Shown here in pieces: positions 9,854 through 17,768 of a DNA stretch of 64,000 nucleotides. The notes under the pieces are model-generated. The model did no database searches and was not told where the DNA came from. It was given only the letters and a program-made list of their open reading frames with translations. The translations under genes were made by a program, and so were the position numbers. Origin of the DNA: Pseudoalteromonas viridis (lineage in GTDB: Bacteria; Pseudomonadota; Gammaproteobacteria; Enterobacterales; Alteromonadaceae); contig NZ_CP072425.1 in the NCBI RefSeq assembly GCF_017742995.1, forward strand, positions 186,001 to 250,000, read 5' to 3'. The stretch's first letter is position 1. The number at the start of each line of letters is the position of its first letter.

Positions 9854-9901
9854 CCGATGGCGGCGTGCTGATGTGGGACTGACATTTCATTCAGCATAAA
9901 A

Positions 9902-9923
9902 AAGCGCAGACTCGTCTGCGCTT
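9902..9923 (-). terminator. Rho-independent terminator of the 9935-11473 gene
   Basis: Stem AAGCGCAGA / TCTGCGCTT with loop CTCG. On the minus strand it is followed by TTTTTT (the A-run at 9898-9903), 12 bases after the stop of the minus-strand gene. It also stops readthrough from the left. Confidence 0.85.
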
Positions 9924-9934
9924 ACATCCACCCG

Positions 9935-11473
9935 TTACTGCGCAGGTATCGCTGGCCAGTAACCCAGTACAAAGTTATCCATCTCCCCTTTTATACTGAC
10001 ATTACCATAGGCACGCACCCTGACCAAAATGCGATATAATCGCCGCTCGGGGTCTACCGGATAGACGTCATACAGTGCGAAACTGCCAGCGCCCAAAACG
10101 CGCTCTTTACAGTAACTGTCTTTGCCACCTGCCATGTAATATACATCTGTACAGACTCTGACCGGCGTATCTTTCTGGGCATCTTGCAGTTGCACGGCGA
10201 GCTGAGTATAGACTTTGTCTGCGTAATACTGATTTGCCCAACCAAAGTAATGGGTAAATCCGGCCTGACGCCATGGTGCCATATCAAAGCCCAGACTTTG
10301 CTCACCGCTGATCACCTGTTGAGCCTGACTGATAAGCGTAACGTCTTGCGGTGAACTAGTGGTAAACCCGCCCGAGTCAGTTTCGAAACCAGATGTCGCA
10401 ATGGTCACCAGACCGTCTGATAGGCTGGTCCCTGAATGCAAAGTGAGACCGTTTAATAACACGGCCCCATCAGCCTCAATACGCAGCTCAGTAGATGCAA
10501 TATCTGAGGTCAGACCATCTTTACCTAAATCTACGATAATCGGCACCACAGCTGTACTGTTCGGTGCAATATAATAGCTGGGGGCAAAAGCGGCACTGTG
10601 ATCTGCGTCTCTAAACTGCTTTTGATAGCTGGCACTGCCGTAAAGCTGTGCACTCACAGGCTGAGAGCCTGGGTTAGAAATACTCGCCTGATAAACCAGA
10701 TACTCAGGATAGGTGTGAGAAAACTCAGGCGCTTCTAGATGAAACCGGGTACTGTAACGACCAGATGCGGTTTGACTCAAACGCAAACTTGCCTTGCCAT
10801 TGTCGTGCGTTAAAGTCGGGGTATTACTGAAAAAAGTGTCGACCTGCGCCTCGGTCAACTCAGAGAAGTCTCGCCCTTGCCAAAACAGATCTACCTGCGC
10901 ATTACGCTGATGGCTCCCTTCATTGAGCGTGATTTCGAGATTATCCAGATAGACGGTCTCATTAGGTAAGGCATAGCTGTCAAGAAACCAGGTGACCTTA
11001 TGAATCGCTTTGCCCGCAGGCAAAGTGGCCTGGCAATTATGTGAATAAATGCTTTGCTGGTAAGTCGGCACCTCATCATTACGTGACACATAAGACTGAT
11101 ACACATTGCCATCGGCGTACTCAATCTCGAATACACACTGCACTAATGTGTAGGGGCTGCGGTCAGGACTATCGGAAAATGGCATCGCAATATCAAACGA
11201 TGCATTCAACTGGCTCACCTCAGGCAATGTTCTCATGATCAGTGCTTCCGTACCAACCCGATAGTGTCCTTCGCTGGTCATCGCCAGGCTCTTATCTCCA
11301 CTGATAGGCCTGAGCGATGAAGCCTCAAACTGGCTCAATGTGCCATCTGCTACAAATAGGCCCACGTAGCCACTATCAAAGTTCTGACTGACCAGCGTTG
11401 TTGTTGAGTTTGAAGCCTGAACGGCTGCGGCAGAGGCCAGCAGGCTGACCAGGGGTAAAATAGTTTTAGACAT
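9935..11473 (-). CDS. Secreted beta-rich protein of unknown function
   Basis: 512 residues with a signal peptide (SLLASAAAVQA, cleaved near residue 20). No catalytic motif is recognisable. Two segments look related: SQNFDSGYVGLF...SGDKSLAMTSEGHYR near residues 28-70 and ATSGFETDSGGF...SGEQSLGFDMAPWR near 358-400. Each is followed by beta-strand-rich sequence, as in jelly-roll carbohydrate-binding or adhesion modules. The C-terminus (LYRILVRVRAYG..GEMDNFVLG) is also typical of such a sandwich. Only a few cysteines are present, possibly disulfide-bonded. It has its own terminator and a long upstream region. A role in surface binding is a guess. Confidence 0.75.
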   Translation of the reverse strand: MSKTILPLVSLLASAAAVQASNSTTTLVSQNFDSGYVGLFVADGTLSQFEASSLRPISGDKSLAMTSEGHYRVGTEALIMRTLPEVSQLNASFDIAMPFSDSPDRSPYTLVQCVFEIEYADGNVYQSYVSRNDEVPTYQQSIYSHNCQATLPAGKAIHKVTWFLDSYALPNETVYLDNLEITLNEGSHQRNAQVDLFWQGRDFSELTEAQVDTFFSNTPTLTHDNGKASLRLSQTASGRYSTRFHLEAPEFSHTYPEYLVYQASISNPGSQPVSAQLYGSASYQKQFRDADHSAAFAPSYYIAPNSTAVVPIIVDLGKDGLTSDIASTELRIEADGAVLLNGLTLHSGTSLSDGLVTIATSGFETDSGGFTTSSPQDVTLISQAQQVISGEQSLGFDMAPWRQAGFTHYFGWANQYYADKVYTQLAVQLQDAQKDTPVRVCTDVYYMAGGKDSYCKERVLGAGSFALYDVYPVDPERRLYRILVRVRAYGNVSIKGEMDNFVLGYWPAIPAQ

Positions 11474-11876
11474 TACTTTATTTCCTTTTTTGTATCCCTG
11501 TGCCTTATCGGCCAGCCTGGAAAAATATTGAGCAAATACTCAAACATTATTCCCATTTGACAATGGATGAGAAAAAACTATTCCACATCCATTTTTTAAT
11601 CACAATTTAAAAACATAGTATTAACTTTATGACATTTGGCACAGATGGCTTAGAACCTGCTATTAGCAAGACAATTAACCTATCGCGACATGACCTGGCA
11701 TAAAAAGCGTGAAACAAAGGATAAATTAATGTTAATATTGATTTACATAATTTACTTTGTATCACATGCAGCTGCTTGCAGCACACACATCTGGTAAGGC
11801 GGATGGCAATGGCGGGTTTACATATAGTGACCGCTAAGCCACCGTCGAAATGAAGACATCACTCTAAGGGATTAAC
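11474..11876. other. Intergenic region between divergent genes
   Basis: 403 AT-rich bases between the divergent secreted-protein and sterol-desaturase-like genes. It should contain both promoters. I could not identify a convincing operator, RNA gene or conserved small frame. Confidence 0.5.
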
Positions 11877-13145
11877 ATGGATCTCAACTTTACCGAAGAA
11901 GTAATGTACACCCTGCCCTTTTATCTGGGCCCGCTATTTATTCTGGCAACCATCAACTTTTTAAGAAAACAAAAAAACTACCGCCTCAATGACACGCTCA
12001 CCAATGCCACCATTGCGCTTGGCAATTTGGGGTTGTCCTTTATTTTTTTACTTGCCGTAGTCGCACTGTATACGCTGGTGTATAACGAGTATCGCTTGTT
12101 CGAACTCGACCAAAGTAACCCGCTGATTTATGTGCTGGCATTCTTTGTTTATGACTTTTTATATTACTGGAATCACCGCTTTCACCATATGATAGGGCTG
12201 TTCTGGGCCGACCACCTGGTGCATCACACTGCTGAGAATTTTAACTTTGGCGTCTCGATTCGGATCAGCTATTTTACTGAACTCACCATGTGGATGACCT
12301 TTATTCCTATGGCATTTATGGGCATTTCACTGGAAGTGTTCCTGGCCGCCAGTTACACCCAGATCATCTGGGCATTTTGTATCCACACGAAATACCTGAA
12401 AAAGACCCCACGTGCTGACAAGATTTTTAATACGCCGTCGCTGCATCGCGTACATCACGCCCGCAACCGTCAATATATAGATAAAAACTATGGCGGCATT
12501 TTGATCATCTGGGATCGCTTGTTTGGCACCTATCAGCGGGAGCTGGAGGATGATCCGGTGGTATACGGCGTGCGTGAATCCTACCCGAGTTTTAGCCCAC
12601 TGGTGATCAACTCCTATTACCTCAAAACCATCTGGCAGAAAATCAAATGTTCCAGCTCCGTGTTTGAGGTGTTTTGCTCTGTTTTCGCGCCACCAGCCTG
12701 GCTCCCTAAAAACGCCAACAAAGCGGATTTTTATTCGCTCACCGCCAAGGTACGCTCTAAAGACTTTAAGCCAAAAGACCCCTTCATCTGTAAACGTACC
12801 AAATGGACCGCATTCGTGCGCTTTAGCGCCATTGTGGTCGTGTTTACCTATCTGATGAGCTATTTTGGCGAGCTACCCACTTTACCGCTGGTGAGTATGT
12901 CACTGCTGTTTTTCTGGTTATGCCACTTTAATGGCCTGGTCTTTGATGGGGCCAAGGTGGGCCTGCATATGGAGGCGGTCACACAACTGCTGTATGGTTT
13001 AATTTTGTACTGGGCAATTGCGAGTGAACAAGCCGCCTGGATAACCTTAGGGACTGCCACTCTGGCACTGATATCTCTGTGTAATTACATGATCTATCGT
13101 ACACGTACTGTTGAGCCCGTGGCGCTGGCCACAGAGCCCCAGTAA
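11877..13145 (+). CDS. Sterol desaturase / fatty acid hydroxylase superfamily, alkylglycerol-monooxygenase-like
   Basis: 422-residue integral membrane protein. The diiron histidine clusters of the superfamily are present: WNHRFHH near 100, HLVHHTAENF near 114-118, and LHRVHHARN near 197. Helices flank them on both sides. After a soluble loop (about 255-310) come four more C-terminal helices (about 310-405), as in TMEM195/alkylglycerol monooxygenase rather than short bacterial desaturases. The reaction would be O2-dependent hydroxylation or cleavage of a lipid in the inner membrane. The DUF1295 membrane protein follows after 39 bases, so the two probably act together on a lipid. Confidence 0.88.
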   Translation: MDLNFTEEVMYTLPFYLGPLFILATINFLRKQKNYRLNDTLTNATIALGNLGLSFIFLLAVVALYTLVYNEYRLFELDQSNPLIYVLAFFVYDFLYYWNHRFHHMIGLFWADHLVHHTAENFNFGVSIRISYFTELTMWMTFIPMAFMGISLEVFLAASYTQIIWAFCIHTKYLKKTPRADKIFNTPSLHRVHHARNRQYIDKNYGGILIIWDRLFGTYQRELEDDPVVYGVRESYPSFSPLVINSYYLKTIWQKIKCSSSVFEVFCSVFAPPAWLPKNANKADFYSLTAKVRSKDFKPKDPFICKRTKWTAFVRFSAIVVVFTYLMSYFGELPTLPLVSMSLLFFWLCHFNGLVFDGAKVGLHMEAVTQLLYGLILYWAIASEQAAWITLGTATLALISLCNYMIYRTRTVEPVALATEPQ

Positions 13146-13184
13146 CAGACAACCACTTAAGCTATAACGATTGAAGGAAAAAAT

Positions 13185-13928
13185 ATGGAAACAGTAAATC
13201 ACAACTCGGACAGTCAAAATGCCGGTGGCGGGGTCAACCGCGAACATGGTCGCACCGTGGCACAAAGATGGACCTTTGTTGGCCTGCACTTTGGCTTAGT
13301 ACTCTTTTGTGCCTGGCTGGCACTGGCCGACGGCTGGGCACACATCGGCCAGCTCTTTGGCCAGCAATGGACCTTGGTTGATCAAGACAGAGCTCTGATC
13401 ATGCTGGCTTGCGTTTTTGTCTACTGGCTGCGACACGCCATTACCGTGCTGTATCTGTTGCAGCGTCGCATTGATTGGGCTGAGGCGCTGGGCTTGCTGT
13501 GCTTTATGGCATTTTTCGAAATCGGCCTGCTCTTGGTTGGCGGCGGTGCATTCAGAGCTGAGGTGATCCCCTTTGGTACTTTGGATATCGTGGCGCTGGC
13601 GCTGCTGGTGATTGGTTCATACCTCAACAGCGGCTCTGAGATCCAGCGTAAATGGTGGAAACAAGACCCGGCGAACAAAGGCCAGTGTTACACCCAGGGC
13701 TTGTTCAAATATTCAATGCACATCAACTACTTTGGTGATGTCGTCTTGTTCACCGGCTGGTGCTTACTGAGTTATAACTACTGGACCCTGCTGCTGCCTT
13801 TCTTTATGGCTTACTCTTTTATCAGCTTCCATATTCCGGCGCTCGATGGCTATTTGTCAGAACGTTACGGTGAGAAGTTCGATCAGTATGCTGCAAAAAC
13901 CAAAAAACTGATCCCCTTTGTTTACTAA
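13185..13928 (+). CDS. DUF1295 / steroid-reductase-methyltransferase-type membrane protein
   Basis: 247 residues with about six membrane helices. The C-terminal third (about 150-245) has the pattern of DUF1295 and the related steroid 5-alpha-reductase/isoprenylcysteine methyltransferase fold: NSGSEIQRKWW, YTQGLFKYSMHINYFGD, and the ending YLSERYGEKFDQYAAKTK. These proteins bind NADPH or SAM at the membrane face and modify lipids. The N-terminal 25 residues are polar and unusual. A GAAGGAAAAA ribosome site precedes the ATG. It lies 39 bases after the diiron hydroxylase in the same direction, so it is probably the second gene of a lipid-modification operon. Confidence 0.8.
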   Translation: METVNHNSDSQNAGGGVNREHGRTVAQRWTFVGLHFGLVLFCAWLALADGWAHIGQLFGQQWTLVDQDRALIMLACVFVYWLRHAITVLYLLQRRIDWAEALGLLCFMAFFEIGLLLVGGGAFRAEVIPFGTLDIVALALLVIGSYLNSGSEIQRKWWKQDPANKGQCYTQGLFKYSMHINYFGDVVLFTGWCLLSYNYWTLLLPFFMAYSFISFHIPALDGYLSERYGEKFDQYAAKTKKLIPFVY

Positions 13929-13937
13929 CCCCCTGCC

Positions 13938-13976
13938 TGCCAGACTCAGCGATCCCGATAGTTCCTGAGTCTGGCA
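13938..13976. terminator. Bidirectional terminator
   Basis: Perfect 12-bp inverted repeat TGCCAGACTCAG / CTGAGTCTGGCA with a 15-base loop, placed between convergent genes ending at 13928 and 14004. No clear T-run on either side. Confidence 0.6.
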
Positions 13977-14003
13977 CCTCAATTAACAGTAACGAATCCA
14001 GGC

Positions 14004-15824
14004 TCAGCCACTGTGCGGTGCCAGGTTGAGTGCCAGTAACTGCGCTGCATTCTGAGTTCGCCAATCCGGCGTTGCATGTTCGCTGATATACTGGGCATAA
14101 AAGTCGCTGTTTACGCCCAGCTCAATGGGCATCTGACACAACAACAGCGCAACATCGAGGCCAATCCGGCGATCTCCTGATAACTGTGCCAGTTCAAAGG
14201 CACGCAGCGCCAGCGGCAGAAGCTCTGCCTGAGTTTGAGCAGCCGCAGCATACATGACTGCCAGGTAAGCGTTTTGCACATTGTCCAGGCTCACACTGTC
14301 AACCAGCGACTGGGCCTCATTATATCGTCCTTCACTTAGATAATATCGGACCAGAGATTTTCGACTGACCTGAGCGACCCAGTGGTTCGGTGTCAAAGCA
14401 GTGTACTCCAGTACTCGCCGGTAATGGGGTTCTTTGTCAGCGGGTTTGTCCGCAAAAATGGCGTAGTGAAAAGGCACTTTGGCAAAGTGATAAATCGGCA
14501 AATCATAGCCTCGCATTTTCTCCTCTGCCTGTCTCAGATAAAGGTATTTATCTTTATCCTGTCGGTTCTTACTCGCCATAATGGACAAATAAGTCAGGGC
14601 ATCCAGCTCTCTGGCAATATCCTGTGCCTGAACAGCCAATTGTGCCGAGCGCAGCAAGCTGGTTTTGACCTGTCCATAGTTGCCTTGTAAATGATACAAC
14701 CATGAACGACTGTGCCAGACATCCGCCAAAGCCCTCAGATCCTGACTCATTTCCAGCGCCTCCAGGGCCGCATCCAGTCTTATCAGGCTCAGGTCGACCA
14801 GGTTTTTGCGTAACAGAATTTCGCCCTGATAGGCCAGTGCGCGACCCAGTTGCTGTGAATTGGTTTGCGCTTTGGCCCGCACTGCCAGCTTCTCAGACAT
14901 TGCCATCGCTTTTTCCAGCTCCCGAACATCAAGGTAGGCACTAACCAAGGCACCCAACAAGATTAAGTCCTCTGGTGCAGCCTGATGTGCCTGAGTCAGC
15001 ATGGCCAGTTTCAGATCAGGAGAATGCGGGTTTTGCACCAAAGACTGTACCACAGGCTGATTGAGGTGATGATACAGCTGCTGCGTAACCGTTTGAGGGG
15101 TTTCACCATGTAATACGCCCTGCCACTGCCCAGCCGGCCCTTTTAGCCAGAAACTCAGGTACCAAAGGGAATCGACATAGCGGGCACTGGCAGTGAGGAT
15201 AACCGGGTGTTGTGGTGCCACTTCAGGATAAACCAGCTCTTGTGAGGTTCTGAAATGGGCGGCAGAAAGCGTGGTAAGCGCGGTAAAGTCCAGCCGGGCT
15301 GTGTCTTGGAGTTGCCACTCATCAGCTTCTGCACCTTCAAGAGGTAAATAAGCCAATGCAAAGGAAACTTGCGCTGGCTCATCGCGCTGGATGATAAAAA
15401 CCACGGCAAACAGGACTAATATGCAGCTCATTAGTATGCCCAGCCACTTTGCGCCTGAATGACGCACAGGCAAAGCGGTATCGGTCACTGCCACTTGCGG
15501 CTGTGTATTATTACCCCTTAACTCTGTTATCGGCTCACCAAGCGGTCGTTGCCACTGATAACCTCGCTTTGCATAGGTTTTGATGGCGTCGTTGCCGAAT
15601 AAGGCCCGCAAATGACTGATATTCTGAAACACCGCCTGATCAGAGACCACCTTACCCTGCCACACTTCATTCAGGAGCTCTTCTTTACTGAGCACGCGGT
15701 GGGGGTTTGCCAGCAACAGCGCAAGGAGCTTTGCCTCATTATGACGAATCGCAAGCGCTGCGCCTGCACGATACAAAATCAAATCTTTGCTGTCGAACTC
15801 AAAGTCATCAAACCGGTAACGCAT
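14004..15824 (-). CDS. ToxR/CadC-type winged-helix regulator with TPR domain
   Basis: 606 residues. The N-terminal OmpR-type winged helix (about 3-95) includes LVL-like strands, HRVLSKEELLNEVWQG and the ending KTYAKRGYQWQRPL. One membrane helix follows (about 126-146, WLGILMSCILVLFAVVFIIQ), so the DNA-binding part is cytoplasmic. The rest, about 450 residues, is periplasmic and helical, with TPR-like pairs. This is the CadC/ToxR layout, in which a periplasmic sensor controls DNA binding directly. No obvious target lies in the same operon; the neighbours are the divergent membrane genes at 11877-13928 and MmcQ upstream. Signal unknown. Confidence 0.88.
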   Translation of the reverse strand: MRYRFDDFEFDSKDLILYRAGAALAIRHNEAKLLALLLANPHRVLSKEELLNEVWQGKVVSDQAVFQNISHLRALFGNDAIKTYAKRGYQWQRPLGEPITELRGNNTQPQVAVTDTALPVRHSGAKWLGILMSCILVLFAVVFIIQRDEPAQVSFALAYLPLEGAEADEWQLQDTARLDFTALTTLSAAHFRTSQELVYPEVAPQHPVILTASARYVDSLWYLSFWLKGPAGQWQGVLHGETPQTVTQQLYHHLNQPVVQSLVQNPHSPDLKLAMLTQAHQAAPEDLILLGALVSAYLDVRELEKAMAMSEKLAVRAKAQTNSQQLGRALAYQGEILLRKNLVDLSLIRLDAALEALEMSQDLRALADVWHSRSWLYHLQGNYGQVKTSLLRSAQLAVQAQDIARELDALTYLSIMASKNRQDKDKYLYLRQAEEKMRGYDLPIYHFAKVPFHYAIFADKPADKEPHYRRVLEYTALTPNHWVAQVSRKSLVRYYLSEGRYNEAQSLVDSVSLDNVQNAYLAVMYAAAAQTQAELLPLALRAFELAQLSGDRRIGLDVALLLCQMPIELGVNSDFYAQYISEHATPDWRTQNAAQLLALNLAPHSG

Positions 15825-15885
15825 GGTGATAGGTAGTTGTTGTTATTTCACTCCTCACCAGCATAACCCAATTACCATCGAAACA

Positions 15886-16263
15886 CTAAAGGTATACCTG
15901 CACGGCCTCGCGCTGCTTTTTGGTCATCTTTGCGACGACCAGTAAAAAGGAATTGTCTATCATACGTTCGATTTCTCCACGGGGCACAGTGCCATCGAGG
16001 ATCACCGTATTCCACAGCCGTTTATTCATATGATAACCGGGGATCACTGAGTCAAAGATATCCCGCAGCGCCTGCGCCTCATCCGGGTCGCATTTCAGAT
16101 TCAGCCACCAGTGACGGGTTTCTCCTTCGTTGTATTTGCCAGGAGACAGCGTAGCGAACATTTTGTCTTTCACTTTAAACACGTCGACGCCCTCACCAAA
16201 GGGCTGACCGACGCTTGAAAAAGGTTTACTAAGCAGGTAGGCATGCGCCTGAGTATGGTCCAT
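15886..16263 (-). CDS. MmcQ/YjbR family protein
   Basis: 125 residues with the whole-length YjbR/MmcQ fold (a CyaY-like alpha-beta fold). It shows VFKVKDKMFATL near 28-39, HWWLNLKCDPDEAQALRD, and the conserved end HMNKRLWNTVILDG...IERMIDNSFLLVV. Members are often called DNA-binding, but the biochemical role is not established. The ATG at 16263 follows an AAGGAA ribosome site. It lies 50 bases after the stop of the upstream acetyltransferase gene (start to stop, same strand), so co-transcription is possible. Confidence 0.85.
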   Translation of the reverse strand: MDHTQAHAYLLSKPFSSVGQPFGEGVDVFKVKDKMFATLSPGKYNEGETRHWWLNLKCDPDEAQALRDIFDSVIPGYHMNKRLWNTVILDGTVPRGEIERMIDNSFLLVVAKMTKKQREAVQVYL

Positions 16264-16313
16264 GGTGAATTCCTTTGCCGTTGTTATACATGCACCATAC
16301 AGGTTAGCGCGGG

Positions 16314-16973
16314 TTAGGCCAAGTGACCATAGGGCGATTTGTGCTCGCCAAAAGTCGTAAAGATTTGCTCATAAAAATGCCCCCGGGTGCCCATCAGCAG
16401 CGCGGCGCGTTTATGCGGAAAGTCAAACTCGAACTGGCTGTGATAGCCCAGCTCAGCCATGCGCATCATCAGCCGTGCGTTATCGGCTCTGGGCTCCAGC
16501 ACGATGCGCTGAGTCTGTGGCTGGCTTTGGTAGATAAGGTGGCTCAGGCTGCTCATCCAGCCACGAAAGTTTTCCGGTCCACGACAACTTTGTTCTCCCA
16601 CCAGCAGGTGGATCCCACGGTCATAAGGCGCGACGTCATAGTACTGGGCCAGCTTGTCTTTTGCCGCCCAGTACACTTCCAGATAGGCAAACGGCTGATC
16701 ATCTAAGAAACCTATCAAAGGCAAAGTATGGGTATCAGCGAGTTTCTCACTGAGATACTGCCATTGCTTTTCCTCGCTCCAGGCTTGTTGCCAGAACTGC
16801 TCTACCCTGGGGTCATTCATCCAGCGGCAAAAACGCGCCAGATCGGCGCGCTCAATCAGTTTGAGCGAAAAGCGCTTGTTGATGTAAGGGTTGTGGTACT
16901 CGGCCAGCACAGTGCCCATCTCGCGGGGCTTATCCTGTTCAAGCCCACTGGCCCATAAGTTTGCAATATTCAT
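16314..16973 (-). CDS. GNAT acetyltransferase of the siderophore N-hydroxylysine type
   Basis: The reading frame can be extended upstream to a TTG at 17045, but the first ATG is at 16973, giving 219 residues. The sequence matches the AlcB/IucB-type acyltransferase domain that acetylates N6-hydroxylysine in hydroxamate siderophore synthesis: RFCRWMNDPRVEQFW, AYLEVYWAAKD, YDRGIHLLVGE, RIVLEPRADNARLM and the C-terminal FDFPHKRAALLMG. No NIS synthetase or lysine monooxygenase lies nearby, so the enzyme is an orphan here. It may serve a pathway elsewhere on the chromosome, or another acyl acceptor. Confidence 0.8.
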   Translation of the reverse strand: MNIANLWASGLEQDKPREMGTVLAEYHNPYINKRFSLKLIERADLARFCRWMNDPRVEQFWQQAWSEEKQWQYLSEKLADTHTLPLIGFLDDQPFAYLEVYWAAKDKLAQYYDVAPYDRGIHLLVGEQSCRGPENFRGWMSSLSHLIYQSQPQTQRIVLEPRADNARLMMRMAELGYHSQFEFDFPHKRAALLMGTRGHFYEQIFTTFGEHKSPYGHLA

Positions 16974-17084
16974 AGATAGTTTAATCAGATTGGCGGATAA
17001 CACTTTACCAGACGACCGCACCGCAGATAAATTTACATTACACAAACCCTGACAAGTTCACCGCGCATCAAAACAAAACCGTTA

Positions 17085-17540
17085 TTAGCTCGTCTGTAGC
17101 GGAGACTTTATAACAAATCCATTCTCTATATTTGATTTAAATCCGACCTTTTCATACAACTTATGCGCACTGGCTCTGGTCGCACCAGACAGCAACATCA
17201 CTTTGTAACAGTGCTGCTCCCAGGCAAGCGACAAGGCCTTTTCGAGCACCCGCTGACTGAGCCCCCGACGACGAAACGACTCAGCGGTAATAACATGTTC
17301 AATGATCCCAAATGGACGGCACCCGTTAGTCAGAGTTGGTACGACTCCCAGCTGACAAGTCGAGGCAAGCTGCCCGTCCACTTCCGCAACCACTATGCTG
17401 ATTCCCGGATTATTCAACAGCTCATCCCATGTCACCTTTAATGTGTGCGTACTCATTTTTGGGTCGTGACTACGCAGCTCTTGGTACAATTTCACTATGC
17501 CGGGTAAATCCTGCGGTGTTGCCAGTCGAATAGTAGTCAT
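17085..17540 (-). CDS. GNAT family N-acetyltransferase
   Basis: 151 residues, a complete single GNAT domain. Typical elements are TTIRLATPQDLPGIVKLY at the N-terminus, the central strand with GIIEHVITAESFRRRGL and the acetyl-CoA loop RRRGLSQRVLEKAL (about 93-106). The end, MLLSGATRASAHKLYEKVGF, is the Y/F-x-GF pattern common in small-molecule and amino-acid acetyltransferases. Substrate is not predictable. It lies 40-110 bases upstream of the siderophore-type acetyltransferase on the same strand and may be co-transcribed with it. Confidence 0.88.
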   Translation of the reverse strand: MTTIRLATPQDLPGIVKLYQELRSHDPKMSTHTLKVTWDELLNNPGISIVVAEVDGQLASTCQLGVVPTLTNGCRPFGIIEHVITAESFRRRGLSQRVLEKALSLAWEQHCYKVMLLSGATRASAHKLYEKVGFKSNIENGFVIKSPLQTS

Positions 17541-17720
17541 TGTTGCACCTTGTCCTTACTTAAATTCAGTCAGTGGCTTTCCTGGCTCGGCTAAAACCGT
17601 AAGCCATTTTATTGTACTAAGTTGACGGTTACGTCATTTCATCAATCACGTTGGCAAAGATTAATTTAACGTTTTAGCTTAACGCCTGCATACCATGATA
17701 TTCATCTATCCGCCAAAAAC

Positions 17721-17742
17721 AAAGGGCTCATTTGAGCCCTTT
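17721..17742 (-). terminator. Terminator of the BNR-protein gene
   Basis: Perfect 10-bp stem AAAGGGCTCA / TGAGCCCTTT with a 2-base central gap. On the minus strand it is followed by GTTTTTGG. It lies 26 bases after the stop of the minus-strand gene at 17769. Confidence 0.8.
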
Positions 17743-17768
17743 TTCAGTTCACTATCATCAATGGCAGA

